Shown: positions 1 through 12,382, counted from the stretch's first letter. The stretch is DNA of 64,000 bases from Sordariomycetes sp. S80-01Y (GCA_037042185.1 JAXQJY010000033.1:3348001-3412000), one strand, 5' to 3'. Made by a program: numbers and translations. The notes: generated from the sequence alone by a model not told the origin.

Positions 1-1309
1 CGAAGGCAGCGACGGCGGTACCGGAAAGGACGAGTCTAACGCTGACGACGATATGTCAACTTCCATCATCCTGCTCGCTACAATTATCCCGATCCTCATC
101 ATCGCCCTCCTCATCATTTTGATAGCATGCCTCATCCGTCGTCGCCGTTCCCGAAGAACATATCTCACCAACAAAAAGTTCCGCACCAAGATTTCCCACC
201 CGGTCCCTGACTCTCTTCGCGTCAATGGATCAGCAGCGGACGCCAAGGGCGTGCACTCGGAAAAAGCACCGCATTTTGCAGGCTACGCTGAAGCGGGTAG
301 CAGGAGCAGCCACTCGAGCGACACATTGGGGAGCCTGAGCAGTCGGGATTTGAGCGCTATGTACATGCACAACGCCGGACGGGGACACAGCTTCGGCACC
401 TCAGACACGGGAGGGGGGGAAAGCTGGTTCACCATGGACAGGACGCCGACCGGTTTGAGGAGTGAAGAGACCCGGAGTCGGGGGAGCGAGATAACGGTCC
501 CCTACTCGACGCACCAGCTTCTCCCCACGCCACCGTTCCTCGCTCAGACCGAGGAGGGCTTCAGAAGTGGACTGGATCTAACAATTCCCTCGTTGGATGA
601 CTTACCCAGTCTGCAGGAGACGCCCGCCCGGCCAGAGCGATCCACAGGTTTCTACTCAACTATAACGACATCTTCTGCAGCTCTGCCTAGCAGCCCAAAA
701 TTCCTCCCCGCGACCAGCACAACCATCATCAACCGTCCATCGCCTCTCTCTCGGCCTTCCACCTCGGACGGGCGAAGCAAGAGTAAGAGCACCTCCTCGA
801 AAGACTGGAGCACCATTCGCGAAGACGAATCCGTACCTTCCATGCCGCCACCGCCGACGCGGCTTTCAAGCTTGTTGCGCCGGGGACCACAGTCGGGACG
901 GGATTCGACGTTCAGCCAGGCAAGCTTTGCGAGCTCGGAGAACTGGCGAGTCATCGGCCACCACGGCCGCAGTGCGCCCAACTTGAGCAGCTACAACGAG
1001 ATCGTGGAGAGCAGTCCCTGGCATCCCAACGCTCGGGACACCAAGGGGGAAAGCTCCAACCTGGGCGCAAGCTCCCATCTCGACCCTAGCAAAGGGCAGG
1101 TGAAGGTGGAGACGATGGTGCAGGAGCAGAAGCCCGAGAGCGTCAAGGACGGGGCCGCCGGTGAGAGCGAGGTCCGGTGGGTGCGGCCCTCAGCGTCGAC
1201 GAGCCGGTACTCCAAGCTGAACGAGAGCACAAGCAAGGGGAGCGGGGGGTGGAGGAGCGAGAGCAGTAGGGGGAAGGGCAGCGAAGGAAGTTTCAAGGTT
1301 TTCATTTGA
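1..1309 (+). CDS. Single-pass membrane protein, C-terminal part (5' truncated)
   Basis: The reading frame is open from the left edge (codons start at base 2) to a stop at 1307-1309, so the gene probably begins outside the window. An in-frame ATG at 53 could be a start, but 17 acidic and Gly-rich codons precede it without a stop. Just after that ATG lies one strong membrane segment of about 22 residues, followed at once by a basic stop-transfer stretch (CLIRRRRSRR). The remaining 380 or so residues are low-complexity, rich in Ser, Thr, Pro and Arg, and look disordered and cytoplasmic. Fungal surface proteins with a Ser/Thr-rich outer part, one membrane pass and a long tail have this layout, so a sensor-like or cell-wall-associated role is possible. 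No domain is recognised and no function is claimed. Confidence 0.7.
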   Translation, partial: EGSDGGTGKDESNADDDMSTSIILLATIIPILIIALLIILIACLIRRRRSRRTYLTNKKFRTKISHPVPDSLRVNGSAADAKGVHSEKAPHFAGYAEAGSRSSHSSDTLGSLSSRDLSAMYMHNAGRGHSFGTSDTGGGESWFTMDRTPTGLRSEETRSRGSEITVPYSTHQLLPTPPFLAQTEEGFRSGLDLTIPSLDDLPSLQETPARPERSTGFYSTITTSSAALPSSPKFLPATSTTIINRPSPLSRPSTSDGRSKSKSTSSKDWSTIREDESVPSMPPPPTRLSSLLRRGPQSGRDSTFSQASFASSENWRVIGHHGRSAPNLSSYNEIVESSPWHPNARDTKGESSNLGASSHLDPSKGQVKVETMVQEQKPESVKDGAAGESEVRWVRPSASTSRYSKLNESTSKGSGGWRSESSRGKGSEGSFKVFI

Positions 1310-2993
1310 TGTGTTTCCTTGTCGGGGAAGAAGATATGTATGACGAAATAGGATTGATACCACAGCGTTTGGATTTGGCATTCTGCACATTAAGGATGGG
1401 ACTTGGGAGGGTTTTGCAGATAGCGGTAGTGTACCACGGCATTATGAAATTCACGGACGATTATAGAATCTGTTACATCTGATTCCACATGCATGAGAAG
1501 TTTCAGACAGTCGATATAGCGCTACATTGAAATGACGGAGAGGAAATAAGGTCATCTGGCGTGCTTCAACATATGGCTCTTTTCTTCCTTATGATGCATC
1601 AGTGCCAGTCTCACGCTTCGTCGAGGTACAGCCTATGATCCGTATGGACATGCGCATTGAGCTTGCCTGACTCGTATTCGAGTTAATCTGGGTGCGGTGA
1701 CATCAGGTTTTTTTGGTTCACAAGTGTGCCAACGAACAAAAGGGAGCTAGGGAATTGGAAAAAAAAAGAAGAAAAAAAGCGTCCAAGACCCGATTCCCTT
1801 GTGTACCCCTTGCTGTGACAGAAAAGGGGCTGTCGTGTGATCTTATCGATTACAAAGTCTTATCGATAGTGTTCTCCAAATCCGGCCAGTACACCCTGCG
1901 CCGAACTTGAAGGGCAGGCCACCAAGTGATCCAAGCGCCAGGGCTCCATCCAGCCCGCGCAAGGCTATAATTGCTGGATCTGCAAAAAAGATCCGTGCAG
2001 TTCATGGCGAGAGATGGTGAGCGGAGCTAGTTCGCAGCAAGGGTTTGAGGAACCCAGCAAGATGCAGCGTTATCACGATGGCGACAGCGACAGTCTGGAT
2101 TTCTGATGCGCATTGTCGATCGCTGTGCGCGTCCCCTCGACCAGGCTTAGCGGATCAGGTCTGGACCCTTCTCAGTGGCCGGGCTGAGATGCAACACTAC
2201 TCCCGTGGCTGTGAAAGGGGCTGGATCCTGAAAAATCTCGGGGATCAGTCGCTGTATTTCCCCTCCTTCGGCTGCATTGCGAGACCTCCAAGACTCTGCC
2301 GTTGCATCAAAACCCCCCCGGAAGGCGTCTTCACCGACGGCGAGGCCGTTAGCGCTTGACGAGACCATGAAGTTGGGGGAAGGGCTAGATCATGACCACA
2401 TTGCGGTTGGAGAGACCCGGGAGTCAACAAACGGGGAACAAAGATTGGGGAGCGTTGGCATCGACAGAGCGACTCACAAATCGATAAGATACCCCGCTTC
2501 CTGCCGAATTTTTGCTGCAGAGGGCAGAGGGCAGGAGCTGCTGACCTCATGGAGTCTCCCTTGTTAGCGATCACCGCAGTAAGGGCGCCAATCTCAATAA
2601 CGCGAACGACTTTGGCATTTCACTAGTCGCGGCTGCCAGTCTGAAATCTGTTAGCGATTGACCCCGACCGTGCCGCCACTGCTGCTGCTGACAAGGTACT
2701 GGCTAGGACCCTCCTCCCCCCACTTCACCAGTCAGTCAGTCCCTGGCAAGCAACAGACTCAGACTCGCTCCTCCAAGGCAGCGCCGACAACGACGGCCGA
2801 AACCTCTGCAACAAACCACAAAACACATCGCCAACCGGCCCCAATCCTCCACGCGATCCTCCCCTCTCTTATCCTTCGAATCACCCCTTCTCCCCTGAGC
2901 TGCTAGATTGTGTGCCTCGGTCCTCTCGTCTCGCTTGCCTTCTTCGCCCCCCTCCGACTCACGGTAGCTGACGCTGCCGAACGACCTACAGCC
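1310..2993. other. Intergenic, PP2C promoter side
   Basis: This 1.7 kb stretch holds only short, unconvincing reading frames. The last 300 bases are C/T-rich, as in the 5' leaders of many expressed fungal genes, and lead to the phosphatase start. I see no RNA gene or repeat. Confidence 0.6.
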
Positions 2994-5020
2994 ATGGGTC
3001 AAACCCTCTCGGAGCCCGTTGTCGACAAGGTACGTTGGATCGCTGAAGCGCCCCCTTATCTTGCCTTTGGCGATTTGGGACCCCCTACGCTGTCTTCTTC
3101 TCGCCGCAGGGTTGTGCGCGTCGGGAGGGGCGGCGGGCAGATTGAGCCCCTCACTGTCAACTGCCCTATATGCGACCACGCGACGCTGTCATCACGACAT
3201 TGGCGAGCGCAGCGCCGATGCGGACCTCATCATTCTTGTCTAGACAGCGCAGCGACCGGTCCCCCAATTTTGCGACCGAGCTTTCATGACCGAAAACATC
3301 CTTCTACCTCTTGTCTCCCCGCCATCGCGTCATCACGTCCACAAACCCCTCCATCACCGCAGAGAAACCCCATGCTAACGTGTTTGCCACGAACGACAGA
3401 TCTCTGACAAGGGCGAGGATGAAAGACTCATCTACGGCGTGTCCGCCATGCAGGGCTGGCGCATTAGTATGGAGGATGCTCACAGCACCGTTCTCGACCT
3501 AAAGTCCGGCGACGCACCCAACGGCTCCACGAGCGGCGACGACAGACTTTCCTTCTTTGGCGTCTACGATGGCCATGGCGGCGATAAGGTTGCATTATTT
3601 GCTGGAGAGAACCTGCATAACATCGTCGCCAAGCAGGATACCTACAAGAAGGGGGACCTCGGTCAGGGATTGAAGGATGGCTTTCTGGCTACTGACCGAG
3701 CCATCCTCAACGGTACGAGATGGCTATAAGGCGTGAGACGCGGTAGGCTGATACGACGGTAGACCCCAAGTACGAAGAAGAAGTCTCTGGCTGCACTGCA
3801 TGTGTCTGCCTGATAAGTGGAAAGAAGATATACTTGGTAAGTCCGTCCCCGGACTGTGCGACACAACTTTCTAACTCGCCACAGGCCAACGCTGGCGATT
3901 CCAGAGGTGTCCTTGGCATCAAGGGCCGCGCCAAGCCCCTCTCGCAGGACCACAAGCCTCAGCTTGAGAGTATGTCAACCCATTACGAGGTATTTGTTGG
4001 GTCACTTGTTGACTTGCGCAGCCGAGAAGAACCGAATTACTGCTGCCGGCGGCTTTGTCGACTTTGGCCGTGTCAACGGCAACCTTGCCCTGTCGCGCGC
4101 CATTGGTGACTTCGAGTTCAAGAAGAGTGCCGATCTGCCTCCTGAGAACCAGATCGTCACAGCTTTCCCCGATGTAGAGGAGCACGATATCACCGAAGAA
4201 GATGAATTCCTTGTCATTGCTTGCGATGGTATGTACCGGTCCGCCCTCCGCTGTTAATCTGACTCGTCGGTGTAGGTATCTGGGACTGCCAGTCCTCCCA
4301 AGCTGTTGTTGAGTTCGTCCGGAGAGGTATCGCCGCCAAGCAGGAGCTTGAGAAGATCTGCGAGAACATGATGGACAACTGCCTTGCATCAAACTCGGAG
4401 ACGGGCGGCGTCGGCTGCGACAACATGACCATGATCATCATCGGCTTCCTCCACGGCAAGACCAAGGAAGAATGGTACGATGAGATCGCCAAGCGGGTCG
4501 CCAACGGCGACGGGCCCTGTGCGCCTCCGGAATACGGTACGACCATTCCCCAGCTTCGTTGATTTGCCAGTTTCCTGGGACCGAGCCTTCGTTCCCCTGC
4601 CATATCTTGTTGAGATCGACTGAGCTAATGGTCCTTCCCCGTCCAGCGGAATTCCGCGGTCCCGGCGTTCACCACAACTACGAGGATAGTGACTCCGGTT
4701 ACGAGGTGGATGGCGATAACAAGGGCAAGAGCTTCGGTGTCGGTGGGTATAAGGGCCGCATAATTTTCCTCGGTGACGGGACTGAGGTTCTTACCGATTC
4801 AGATGATACCGAGATGTTCGACAACGCCGACGAGGACAAGGACCTCGAGTCCCAGGTCTCCAAGACCTCGACGACGTCCACCTCCGAGTCCTCCAAGGAC
4901 ACACCCGCCGACGAGACGACCGCGACGACCGCTGCTTCGAAGACGACCGAGTCGGCATCAAGCGCCCCGGCCGCAGAATCAAAGGAAGAGAAGAAGGATG
5001 AGGCCAAGAAGGAGGACTAG
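2994..5020 (+). CDS. PP2C-type serine/threonine phosphatase (Ptc2/Ptc3-like)
   Basis: Seven exons: 2994-3029, 3400-3712, 3763-3836, 3885-3969, 4022-4228, 4276-4536, 4647-5020, giving 449 aa. All introns are GT-AG; the first (370 nt) follows codon 12 and the others are 47-110 nt. The PP2C core is complete. MEDAH is near residues 36-40, the metal-binding DGHGG is at 69-73, ANAGDSRG at 142-149, ACDGIWD near 236-242 and GCDNMT near 285-290, which supply the acidic residues that hold the Mn/Mg pair. The last 75 or so residues are acidic and Ser/Thr-rich and probably disordered. Fungal Ptc2/3 enzymes dephosphorylate stress MAP kinases and checkpoint kinases; that role is known for the family and inferred here. 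The N-terminal MGQ could be N-myristoylated, but this is weak. Confidence 0.95.
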
Positions 5021-5841
5021 GTATTGATTCCTCACGTGGTCTATGGTACGGCCGCGCTTGGCTATTCGTGAGGGGAAAGGGTGGAAGTGGATCTTCGAAG
5101 CAAGGACTTTGCTGCTATCTTGAGTACTGGCAAGAGGTGTCACGGCGACAGAGGGCAGAGGCAGTTCGACAGGCTAGGTTTTTGACGGCATACAAGGACG
5201 TATTGGTGGATTGTAGCGGCTCGAAGGGTCACAGTCGGGGAAGGCATGCACCGGGAGAGTAGACGGGCCAGACACGCTTGTTGTTGTCCGCGTGGTTTCA
5301 AGTCCCACACACACCCTCACACACTCACACACTTATACGCTACGCATACACACGCACACGCACGTCTTCTTTTTACTACATTTACTTTGGCTGCTACTGC
5401 ATTGTAAGAGATTCCCCTCCTTGCGCTCTCTCGCCGTCTGCTTAATGAGGTTGGCTGGCTGCAAGTGAAGCAAACTCATGGGAGACCTTCATTTCCGGCC
5501 CCATCTTTCATAACGCCCCTCTTGTTAGGGACATTGCGAGACTCGTATTCTGTCGTCCACAACAGGAGGCATTTGTTGCTTCATTATCCTTTGAAGGTGC
5601 AGGTTTATATGTACAAAGTCGTCTATGCCCCTGTGTCCACACATCGTAAATGTTGTACATGTTGTTACAGAAAGTCCTCCCTCACTTGTTTATATTTGGT
5701 GTCATTGACCTCTTCCTCGTAGATGCACTTGCAAATCCGGCCGTCCTGCTGCTCTCCTCAATTTTGCAGGTAGTCGAGGCTTGATAAGCCCTGTGGTCCA
5801 GTACCTGGTTTTCAACTCCCACGAGCTCGGACTCAGTGCCC
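5021..5841. other. Convergent 3' region of PP2C and PPR genes
   Basis: The downstream regions of two convergent genes meet here. There is no convincing coding frame; the only distinct element is a CA-rich microsatellite, listed separately. Confidence 0.6.
5306..5364 (+). repeat. Imperfect (CA)n microsatellite
   Basis: A run of CA dinucleotides broken by CT, TA and CG steps lies in the presumed 3' region of the PP2C gene. Such simple repeats are often length-variable between strains. No function is inferred. Confidence 0.7.
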
Positions 5842-8610
5842 TCAGGTCATGTACTTGGAGCGGATGCGCTCCAGCATCTCGTTCTCCTCGTTGGATATCT
5901 GCCGGATCTGACGGGGGTCGTGCCGCTGGTGGGGCTCCCAGCTCGCGGGCGGCGTCTTCCCCTCGGACGAGTCTTTGGGTGCCTGGGTCTTCGGGACGGC
6001 GATCTTAAGGGCGGCTTGGTTCAGCAGGGTGCGGTGGAAGCGGGAGTTTGGGCCGACCTTGGGCTTTGCGCCCGTTGCCGGTGGTTGAGTCCCTTGCGTG
6101 GTTGGGGGCTCGGCTGCTTGTGGTGTGTTGGCTGCCTTTGGGCGTTGGTCCCGAGGTATTGAAGCTTCGTCAGCGTCAGGCTCGGTGAGCTCCCTCATTG
6201 AATCGATTTCCTTCCAGTTGTACTGATCGAGCCCAGACCCGCTGAGCGCATCTTCAGAATCGCCCTTGGTTTCGACTGGAAGCGCAGCCTGGGTCGTTTC
6301 CTCCTCGGGCTCCTCTGGTTCCAGCTTGTCGGGCTCTTGGCTCTCAGGTTCAGGCAGCTGGGGTTTCGCCTGGCCCAGGACCAGACTTGTGTCAAATTTG
6401 TACGTCTCAACGACGTCCCCGTCGATCTCCCTGCGTCTTTTCATCGAAATCTCCAGCACCGGCGGGGACCTCGAGCTTCCACGGAACTTGAGGGCCATGG
6501 CCTCGCGGTGCAGCGATAGAGACGTCAGAAGCGACATCGTCAGGGGCTCGGCGGGGACCAGCCCGAGCGAGTTCTCAAACTGCCTGTAGAGGTCGAAGAC
6601 CTGGCTGGCGAGGTGTTCCTGTGAGATACGGTTTCTGGGGTCCAGAGTCTCGGCCATGGCCTTTGTGAACAGCGGGATGTTGAAGTCTCTCCAGGGGTTC
6701 CTTTCGTCTTTGCTGAGGGTGACGGATTTGAAGAGCGTGCGGGCTCCGTAGTAGAGGCAGTTATTGTGGACGCCGTGGAAGATGGTCGCCGTGAAGGCGT
6801 AGTAGTTGCCCGTTTGACAACATAGCCTCAAGAGCGTCATGTACGTCTTGTCGTCGAGGGGGATATTACGCGTCGTCATGTAGTCAACGCACCAAATCGT
6901 CCCAACCCAGTCGTTGTTCTCGGCGCAGAGGCCAATGAGGGTGTTCATGCTTCCAGTATCCATCCGTTCGCCACACTCAAATCGTTGATCCACGAGGTAC
7001 GACCACTCAACAGCAGAGATAGGCTTGTGGCCGAAATAGCGGAAGTACTGCTTCAAGATCCCAATCAACGCCTCGCGGGTATACCATCGGTTGCCAAAGC
7101 GCTCGTTGTGCTCGCTGATGAAGTCCTGCAGGCTTCTCCCGGCCCTGAAGGCCTGGTACGCATCCATCGGTGCCGTGACAGCGGCGACCCCGCGGCGCAC
7201 GCTCTGGTGCGTCAACAGGTTGCGCTCGAACATGGACGAGACGATCTGCCGCCGCTCGTCGTCCTTCTTCACCAGCCGCAGGAACAGCAGCCACGTCCTG
7301 GCGTTGGGCTCGAACTCGCGTGACTTCATCTTGGAGACGAGCTTGTAGAAGCCACGGAAGTCGGAGCCGGCGACGAGGCCGCCCAGCATGATGTTGTAGT
7401 CCTCCGTGTCCATGGGCAGGCCCACCGACTCGGCGAGTCTGAAGATGCGTTTTGCGTCCTTGCGATAGCCGTCGAACTTGGACAGGTGGGCCAATGCCCT
7501 CTTCAAGCTGGCGTTGGTGATGCAGTCTTTGTTTTCGGGGTCATCAAAGGCCTCCAGTAGTAGGCGGGCGCGGTCTGCCTCGATATCGGTGCGTCCAGAG
7601 CCGTCCCTCACGCCATCATTATAGAGATCAACGACGAGATCCCTCCGTATCCTGCTGCTCACCAGTTCTGTGACGTATGCCTCGAAAGCGTGCGGGTCGC
7701 CCTTCTTGGGCTTGGGGATGTCTGAGAAGCGTGTGGTGATCCACTGAGGCTCGGGTTCTGGATGGAGCCAGAGGCGATCTCGCTTGGATTTCTGAACAGC
7801 GTCTTGGTCTTCCGCCGGCAGTGCGTCTAGTGTCGGCCAAAGTTGTTGAGTGTGGTAGTCCGTTGTGGCTACGTCGCCAAGCTCGAAGATTTCAATGCCC
7901 GGATGTTCCTGCGACAGCTCGTCCGCGGCTTGGGCCAACAGCCGCCGTCCTCCGCGGATGATAAAAGACTGCCTCTCGAACATGGACGGATTCGCATCTG
8001 GATCAACCCTCAATTTCTCGAGAATACCCGTCACCGAGCTGATGAAGTTGACCTTCTGTCCCAGAGAGCCCGATTGCAATGGCGTGTTTGATATGACGAC
8101 CCTCATGGCCGATACGCGATCATCGTCTTTGATGCTCCTCGGCGTCATCTTCTTCAGAAGCGTGTGAATGTGTTCCCAGCCCAGCGTCCTGAGGAGGAAG
8201 TGGTTTTCTCCGAGATGCATCTTCAACACCAGCTCATTTCCAGCTAATCGCCTCGCTTCCCTCAAGCACTCCTTCTCGCTCAACGCCGTCATCTCAGCCG
8301 ACTGGTATTGGCGCGCATTGTGCACGAAAGCACCCTTCAACTCCTTCTGCACCAGCTCGGCTGGGGGGTTTCGGTAGGCGCGACGGTACTGCTGGTTTCG
8401 CCTGAGGGCATCTTCCGGTTTGCCCTCGACGGGAGGTTTCTTGGCTACGGCGTTCGAGGTCGAGTACGGACTACGCGTCGTGGGGCTGCGAGGTCTCTGC
8501 GCCGCGAACGGTCTAGGATTGGAGGCCAGGGAGCGCGCTGCGGCGCGTCCAATGTGGCCGAGAGCCAGACGCGGGTATGTCCGACATAGCGCGCTGATGC
8601 CTGACGACAT
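5842..8610 (-). CDS. Mitochondrial PPR-like protein
   Basis: One uninterrupted frame of 922 aa. The N-terminus is rich in Arg, Ser and Ala and poor in acidic residues over the first 55 or so positions, as expected of a mitochondrial targeting sequence. The middle (roughly 380-660) consists of paired helices with pentatricopeptide character, for example stretches around DTEDYNIMLGGLVAGSDF and DDKTYMTLLRLCCQTGNYY. The last 200 residues are acidic and Pro/Glu-rich, ending with a charged helix. Fungal PPR proteins of this size bind organellar RNA and act in mitochondrial RNA maturation or translation. The RNA target cannot be read from sequence. Start chosen because it begins the targeting sequence and no upstream in-frame ATG is seen. 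Confidence 0.8.
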   Translation of the reverse strand: MSSGISALCRTYPRLALGHIGRAAARSLASNPRPFAAQRPRSPTTRSPYSTSNAVAKKPPVEGKPEDALRRNQQYRRAYRNPPAELVQKELKGAFVHNARQYQSAEMTALSEKECLREARRLAGNELVLKMHLGENHFLLRTLGWEHIHTLLKKMTPRSIKDDDRVSAMRVVISNTPLQSGSLGQKVNFISSVTGILEKLRVDPDANPSMFERQSFIIRGGRRLLAQAADELSQEHPGIEIFELGDVATTDYHTQQLWPTLDALPAEDQDAVQKSKRDRLWLHPEPEPQWITTRFSDIPKPKKGDPHAFEAYVTELVSSRIRRDLVVDLYNDGVRDGSGRTDIEADRARLLLEAFDDPENKDCITNASLKRALAHLSKFDGYRKDAKRIFRLAESVGLPMDTEDYNIMLGGLVAGSDFRGFYKLVSKMKSREFEPNARTWLLFLRLVKKDDERRQIVSSMFERNLLTHQSVRRGVAAVTAPMDAYQAFRAGRSLQDFISEHNERFGNRWYTREALIGILKQYFRYFGHKPISAVEWSYLVDQRFECGERMDTGSMNTLIGLCAENNDWVGTIWCVDYMTTRNIPLDDKTYMTLLRLCCQTGNYYAFTATIFHGVHNNCLYYGARTLFKSVTLSKDERNPWRDFNIPLFTKAMAETLDPRNRISQEHLASQVFDLYRQFENSLGLVPAEPLTMSLLTSLSLHREAMALKFRGSSRSPPVLEISMKRRREIDGDVVETYKFDTSLVLGQAKPQLPEPESQEPDKLEPEEPEEETTQAALPVETKGDSEDALSGSGLDQYNWKEIDSMRELTEPDADEASIPRDQRPKAANTPQAAEPPTTQGTQPPATGAKPKVGPNSRFHRTLLNQAALKIAVPKTQAPKDSSEGKTPPASWEPHQRHDPRQIRQISNEENEMLERIRSKYMT

Positions 8611-9073
8611 TGGTCATAACTTCGCCGAGGACATTGGAGAGAGGAAGGTGGTTGTTGCGCGGGCGCAGAATATGATGCTGGACCGCTGGAGTCGGGATTG
8701 ACGTCTCCAAAATCTTTGTCCACGGCGCCGGGCGCTGGTGTGGGTCCGGCTTTTCGATCTCACATAGGTTCGGATGGAGTAGTGCACCACCCCCGTAAAA
8801 GAACCTGGGAAGAAAATAGATTTGCTTCTGAACATCCAATTGAGATTAAAGTTCAGTGTTTGGATTCATGTATCATCGCTAGACAGAATTGCGCCAAGCC
8901 TGAGAGCCGTATATGCCCATTCCCATCCAGACCAATATAATGATAACTCAAAGCACTACGCCCGAGTCCAACCCAGAGATAGACAGCATTCCGCGCTCGC
9001 GAGGCCGGCGTGTGGCCTTGACCCAAGTCGTAGTACATAGACAACATAATAAGAAAATTCAACGTCGAGTTGC
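8611..9073. other. Intergenic, PPR gene promoter
   Basis: This lies between the start of the PPR gene and the stop of the next minus-strand gene. It should contain the PPR promoter. I see no gene or distinct motif in it. Confidence 0.5.
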
Positions 9074-10533
9074 TCAGGGACTCGGTAGTTTGCCGCGATT
9101 GGGCACCTCCGGTCCGCTTCGGTCTATCCCCTCCCAATCTTCGCTCCAGCCCTTGTCGCCGTCCACGGCACCTCGAGATTCACCGCGCTCAGCCATCTTT
9201 TTGACATCACTCCAATATGCCAGCTTCCGCACTTCCTCATCGGCGTGTGCGAGGGCTGATTGCAGGGCTTCTTTGCGTTCACGCAGATCTGGGCTGTCCT
9301 GCTTTTCCAGAGCTTTGTTGGTGTCCTCGTAGATGGCCATGAGGTGGCTCAGCAGCATGCGCCTCGATGCCTGGAATATGAATATCGACATGATCTCGTG
9401 CATCTCTTCGTGCAATCGAGACAGGTCCATGGCGTTCTGTAGGTAGTTCTCGGTCGCCTCGAGCTTCTCGCGATCTATCCTCGCGAATCGTAGCGTCTCG
9501 AGTAGCGTCTCGAGGTCCTCAATGTCAGGCTGGACCTCTGCCATTTCCACGGATGACTCCTTGGCCAAGCTGGACTTGCTCGGAGCCCGACTGCTGGCTA
9601 GGCTCCGCTGCGATCGTCCGCTTCTGCGGCTCGACGCCGGCTTAACCATAAAGTAGTCGCCATTCTCCATGTGAGGATCGACTGATATGTCCTCCTCTCT
9701 CTTCTTTGCTCTTTTGCGCGTCCATGCGCGTCTTCGCACGAAGGAGTTATACCATCTTGCGGGATGCCACGAGAATTTATTGCTGAAAGCAAAAGAGTAT
9801 TCCCATCCACCCTCGTCGACCCCTTCTTGCTGGTTGATATGCCACTCGGACCATACCCATTCCCATGAGGGATCAGGCACTTGCGCCGTATGTATGCTCG
9901 TCGGTGATGGTTTGTGGAAAGCATTGGCTGCGATTGTTAGCCACGCTCGACTACAGGTGCTAGTTTCTTACTCCATGGTGTTGGGTCGAGCCCCCCAAGA
10001 GCGGCAGCGGAAAACATCGGTCTTCCACATAGCCATCCACCCCGTTCATTCTCGTATAGAATGTCGATTGCGGTCTCTCGTTGGACTTCGGGCTTCTTCG
10101 GTTTGACTTGCGGTGCATCGTGGAAAGCTTCCGGAGTTGGGGCTAGCTGACGTCAGGTTATCAACGGTGTAATTTGTCACGTCGGCAACGTACCCTGAAT
10201 TTCTATTGAAGGTCTCAACGCCGGATGTGGCAGCTCTGCTTCGTGTTGCAGCTCTTCGGGCGGTCGCTCCTGTATTCGCGCCTCTTCTGGATCTTCTGGC
10301 CTGGGCGACGGCTGAGAGGAAGAGTCGCCCTCGGGCTCCTCGCCAACAGAAGGGAGCAATCGTGACTCGGTCGATACCCTGCTCATATCATCTGCGCGTT
10401 CGTCCCGTCGACGACCTGCAGCGCCATCGTGATCTACAAGATAGATCTCGTGATCGTAGTCGGTCGGCTTCAGCCCCGCCACACGGCGAGAACTTCGAAC
10501 CTTCAACATTGGCGATGTTCGAGTGGTTGTCAC
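9074..10533 (-). CDS. Dysferlin-domain (Mug65/peroxin-like) protein
   Basis: Three exons on the minus strand: 10533-10194, 10142-9972, 9927-9074, giving 454 aa; the two introns (51 and 44 nt) are GT-AG and restore frame. Exons 2 and 3 encode the paired dysferlin boxes. The first contains LYENERGGWLCG and LDPTPW, the second WEWVWSEWHIN followed by GGWEYSF and a Trp/Arg-rich end (PARWYNSFVRRRAW). This arrangement is known from fungal peroxins of the Pex30 group and from S. pombe Mug65; no transmembrane reticulon-like segment is visible, so it resembles Mug65 more. The first 110 residues are polar and disordered, and the C-terminal third is helical with coiled-coil character. Likely a membrane-associated protein; the exact role is unknown. 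Confidence 0.85.
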
Positions 10534-12382
10534 CTTAGCATGACGAAGGAAAAGGTGTGACGTGTAACATGTGGTGGTGGAGAAGAGGGCTGCGCCGTCT
10601 CAATCTATCCGTCGTGGGTGGCGGATCAGGTCGATTCCATGCTGTCAACAACGATCGGACAGTTGGACAGGGGCGAGATCTGGGCGGGATGGATCGTTCC
10701 AGGCCAGGATTTGGGGGCTCGAGACTTTTAACGCAAGGGGATTCTGCGAGGTCAAGGTGTGGGCAACGTGGGCTAGACGCTAGAGTCGATGTCGTCGAGG
10801 CGCTGTTTTCGGCCAGGCCGTGGCGTCTCGGTCCAACTCCTTGGCGATGGGAACCGGCCAGATAAATCCGGTCAAAATATCGAGGAAATAGTGATCAGCA
10901 CGAGATGGAGAGTAGCTTGCCTAAGATTTCGTTGCACAGCCTCCTGCCCCAGCTGCCTGGAGATGGCCGAGAGTGAGCGACTCCCGTCCTGGGCTAAGCT
11001 GGACTAGCGTCAAGCCAGAGCTCGAGCAGGAAGTCGTTGGTGAGTGCATGATGTCATATTCAATATCGCCAAGTCGGTCCGGCGTATAGATGATCCGGTG
11101 GGGCACATCTACCGGTGCCTGCCTTTTGTCGGGATCCCACACCCACTTACCCTACAGAGACTACAGAGGGTATGTTTGTACACGTCTTCCTCTCAATTAC
11201 GAGTCAAGAAGGTGTTGTCTTTGAAGTCTTATTCAATAATATGCGCGGACATGCTGGTGTAGCCTTGGTTCTCGAATCGTCGCAACGCGCTCTCCCCCAA
11301 GCTGTTTTCGTCGTCGTCGTGAAACATCTCGTTACGCATCGGTCGAAGCAAAGCAGGTAAATTGATTACTGTGAACACCGTGCTGTTGATTTCCAAAATA
11401 TGTTGGGATAATGCATACCGAGCAGATCCAACATACGTTCGGATCACGGGACGGGCTTCGGGGAAATACGATGCGACCTTGAACTGAACCCAAGACGTTG
11501 TGAGCTTCAAGGTTGAAGCATCTGGATTTAAGCGCCGGCACGGGTACCTCCACGCTGCAGATGGCCAATCATAAAGAAGGATCTGCGTGGCTGTGCTAAG
11601 AATAGACGGACTTCCCCGGCTCTAGGTGCCATCAGCCAATCAGGCACAAGCCGTAGATCCAAGTCCCAGACCTCGGGAGACCCGCGGACAGTGCTGTTGT
11701 TGGAATCCCAGTGTGTTCTGTTCTCAGGTGGGGAGCTGTTGGTACCAACACTGATTGCGAAGCCCGTGCTTCATGCGGGAACGGTTTCGAAGATATTCGT
11801 GCCTCTTCAGGTTGTCAAATGGCGCGTTGGCTGTCTGCGATTGCTTCCCTGAATAGAACAGATCTGTAAGGGCCACCGCTAGGGCGCCCCGCAGGAAGCA
11901 TGGGCAGGGGACGACAGGGGATCTGGGCAGGAGCAGGCAGGAGCACTTGCCAATCACGACGCATAACGCGACAGGCACATCAGCACCACCCCCAATTCCC
12001 CTCCGTGATCTGTGACTGAGACTCTTCCAATCACCCGCATCTTCACACATCCCACCGCCAGCCTCTTGATTTCGCGCGGGCGGGCGTCGGTCTCTTGCTT
12101 CTTTTTTTGGGCGTTGTTGGTGTCTCGAGCCTGGAAACTTACCTTGTCTGCGCTTCTGTTTCGGTCCCGGGCTCTGCGCTTAGCTCGCTCCCCTCTCCCG
12201 CACGCGCATGGGGCTTCAGCACTAGGACCGCACTCGACATCCCAACCGACCACGACCATTGGCGAGCCCACCTCCCGACCTCCCTGTCCCTTCACAACGA
12301 CTGAGCCGGGGAGAGACCCAACAACTGACCGTTCTCGCCGTCCTACCCGGCTCCCGCGCCGGCGGCTGCCCTGACCTTCAAC
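10534..12382. other. Divergent intergenic region
   Basis: 1.85 kb separate the divergent dysferlin-domain and proline-rich genes and hold both promoters. The last 300 bases before 12383 are C/T-rich. The short frames here lack codon bias or similarity I recognise. Confidence 0.55.

Noticed and set aside
2736-3179. 147-codon minus-strand frame over the PP2C start
   Set aside because: It overlaps the C/T-rich leader and first intron of the phosphatase; its composition is low complexity.
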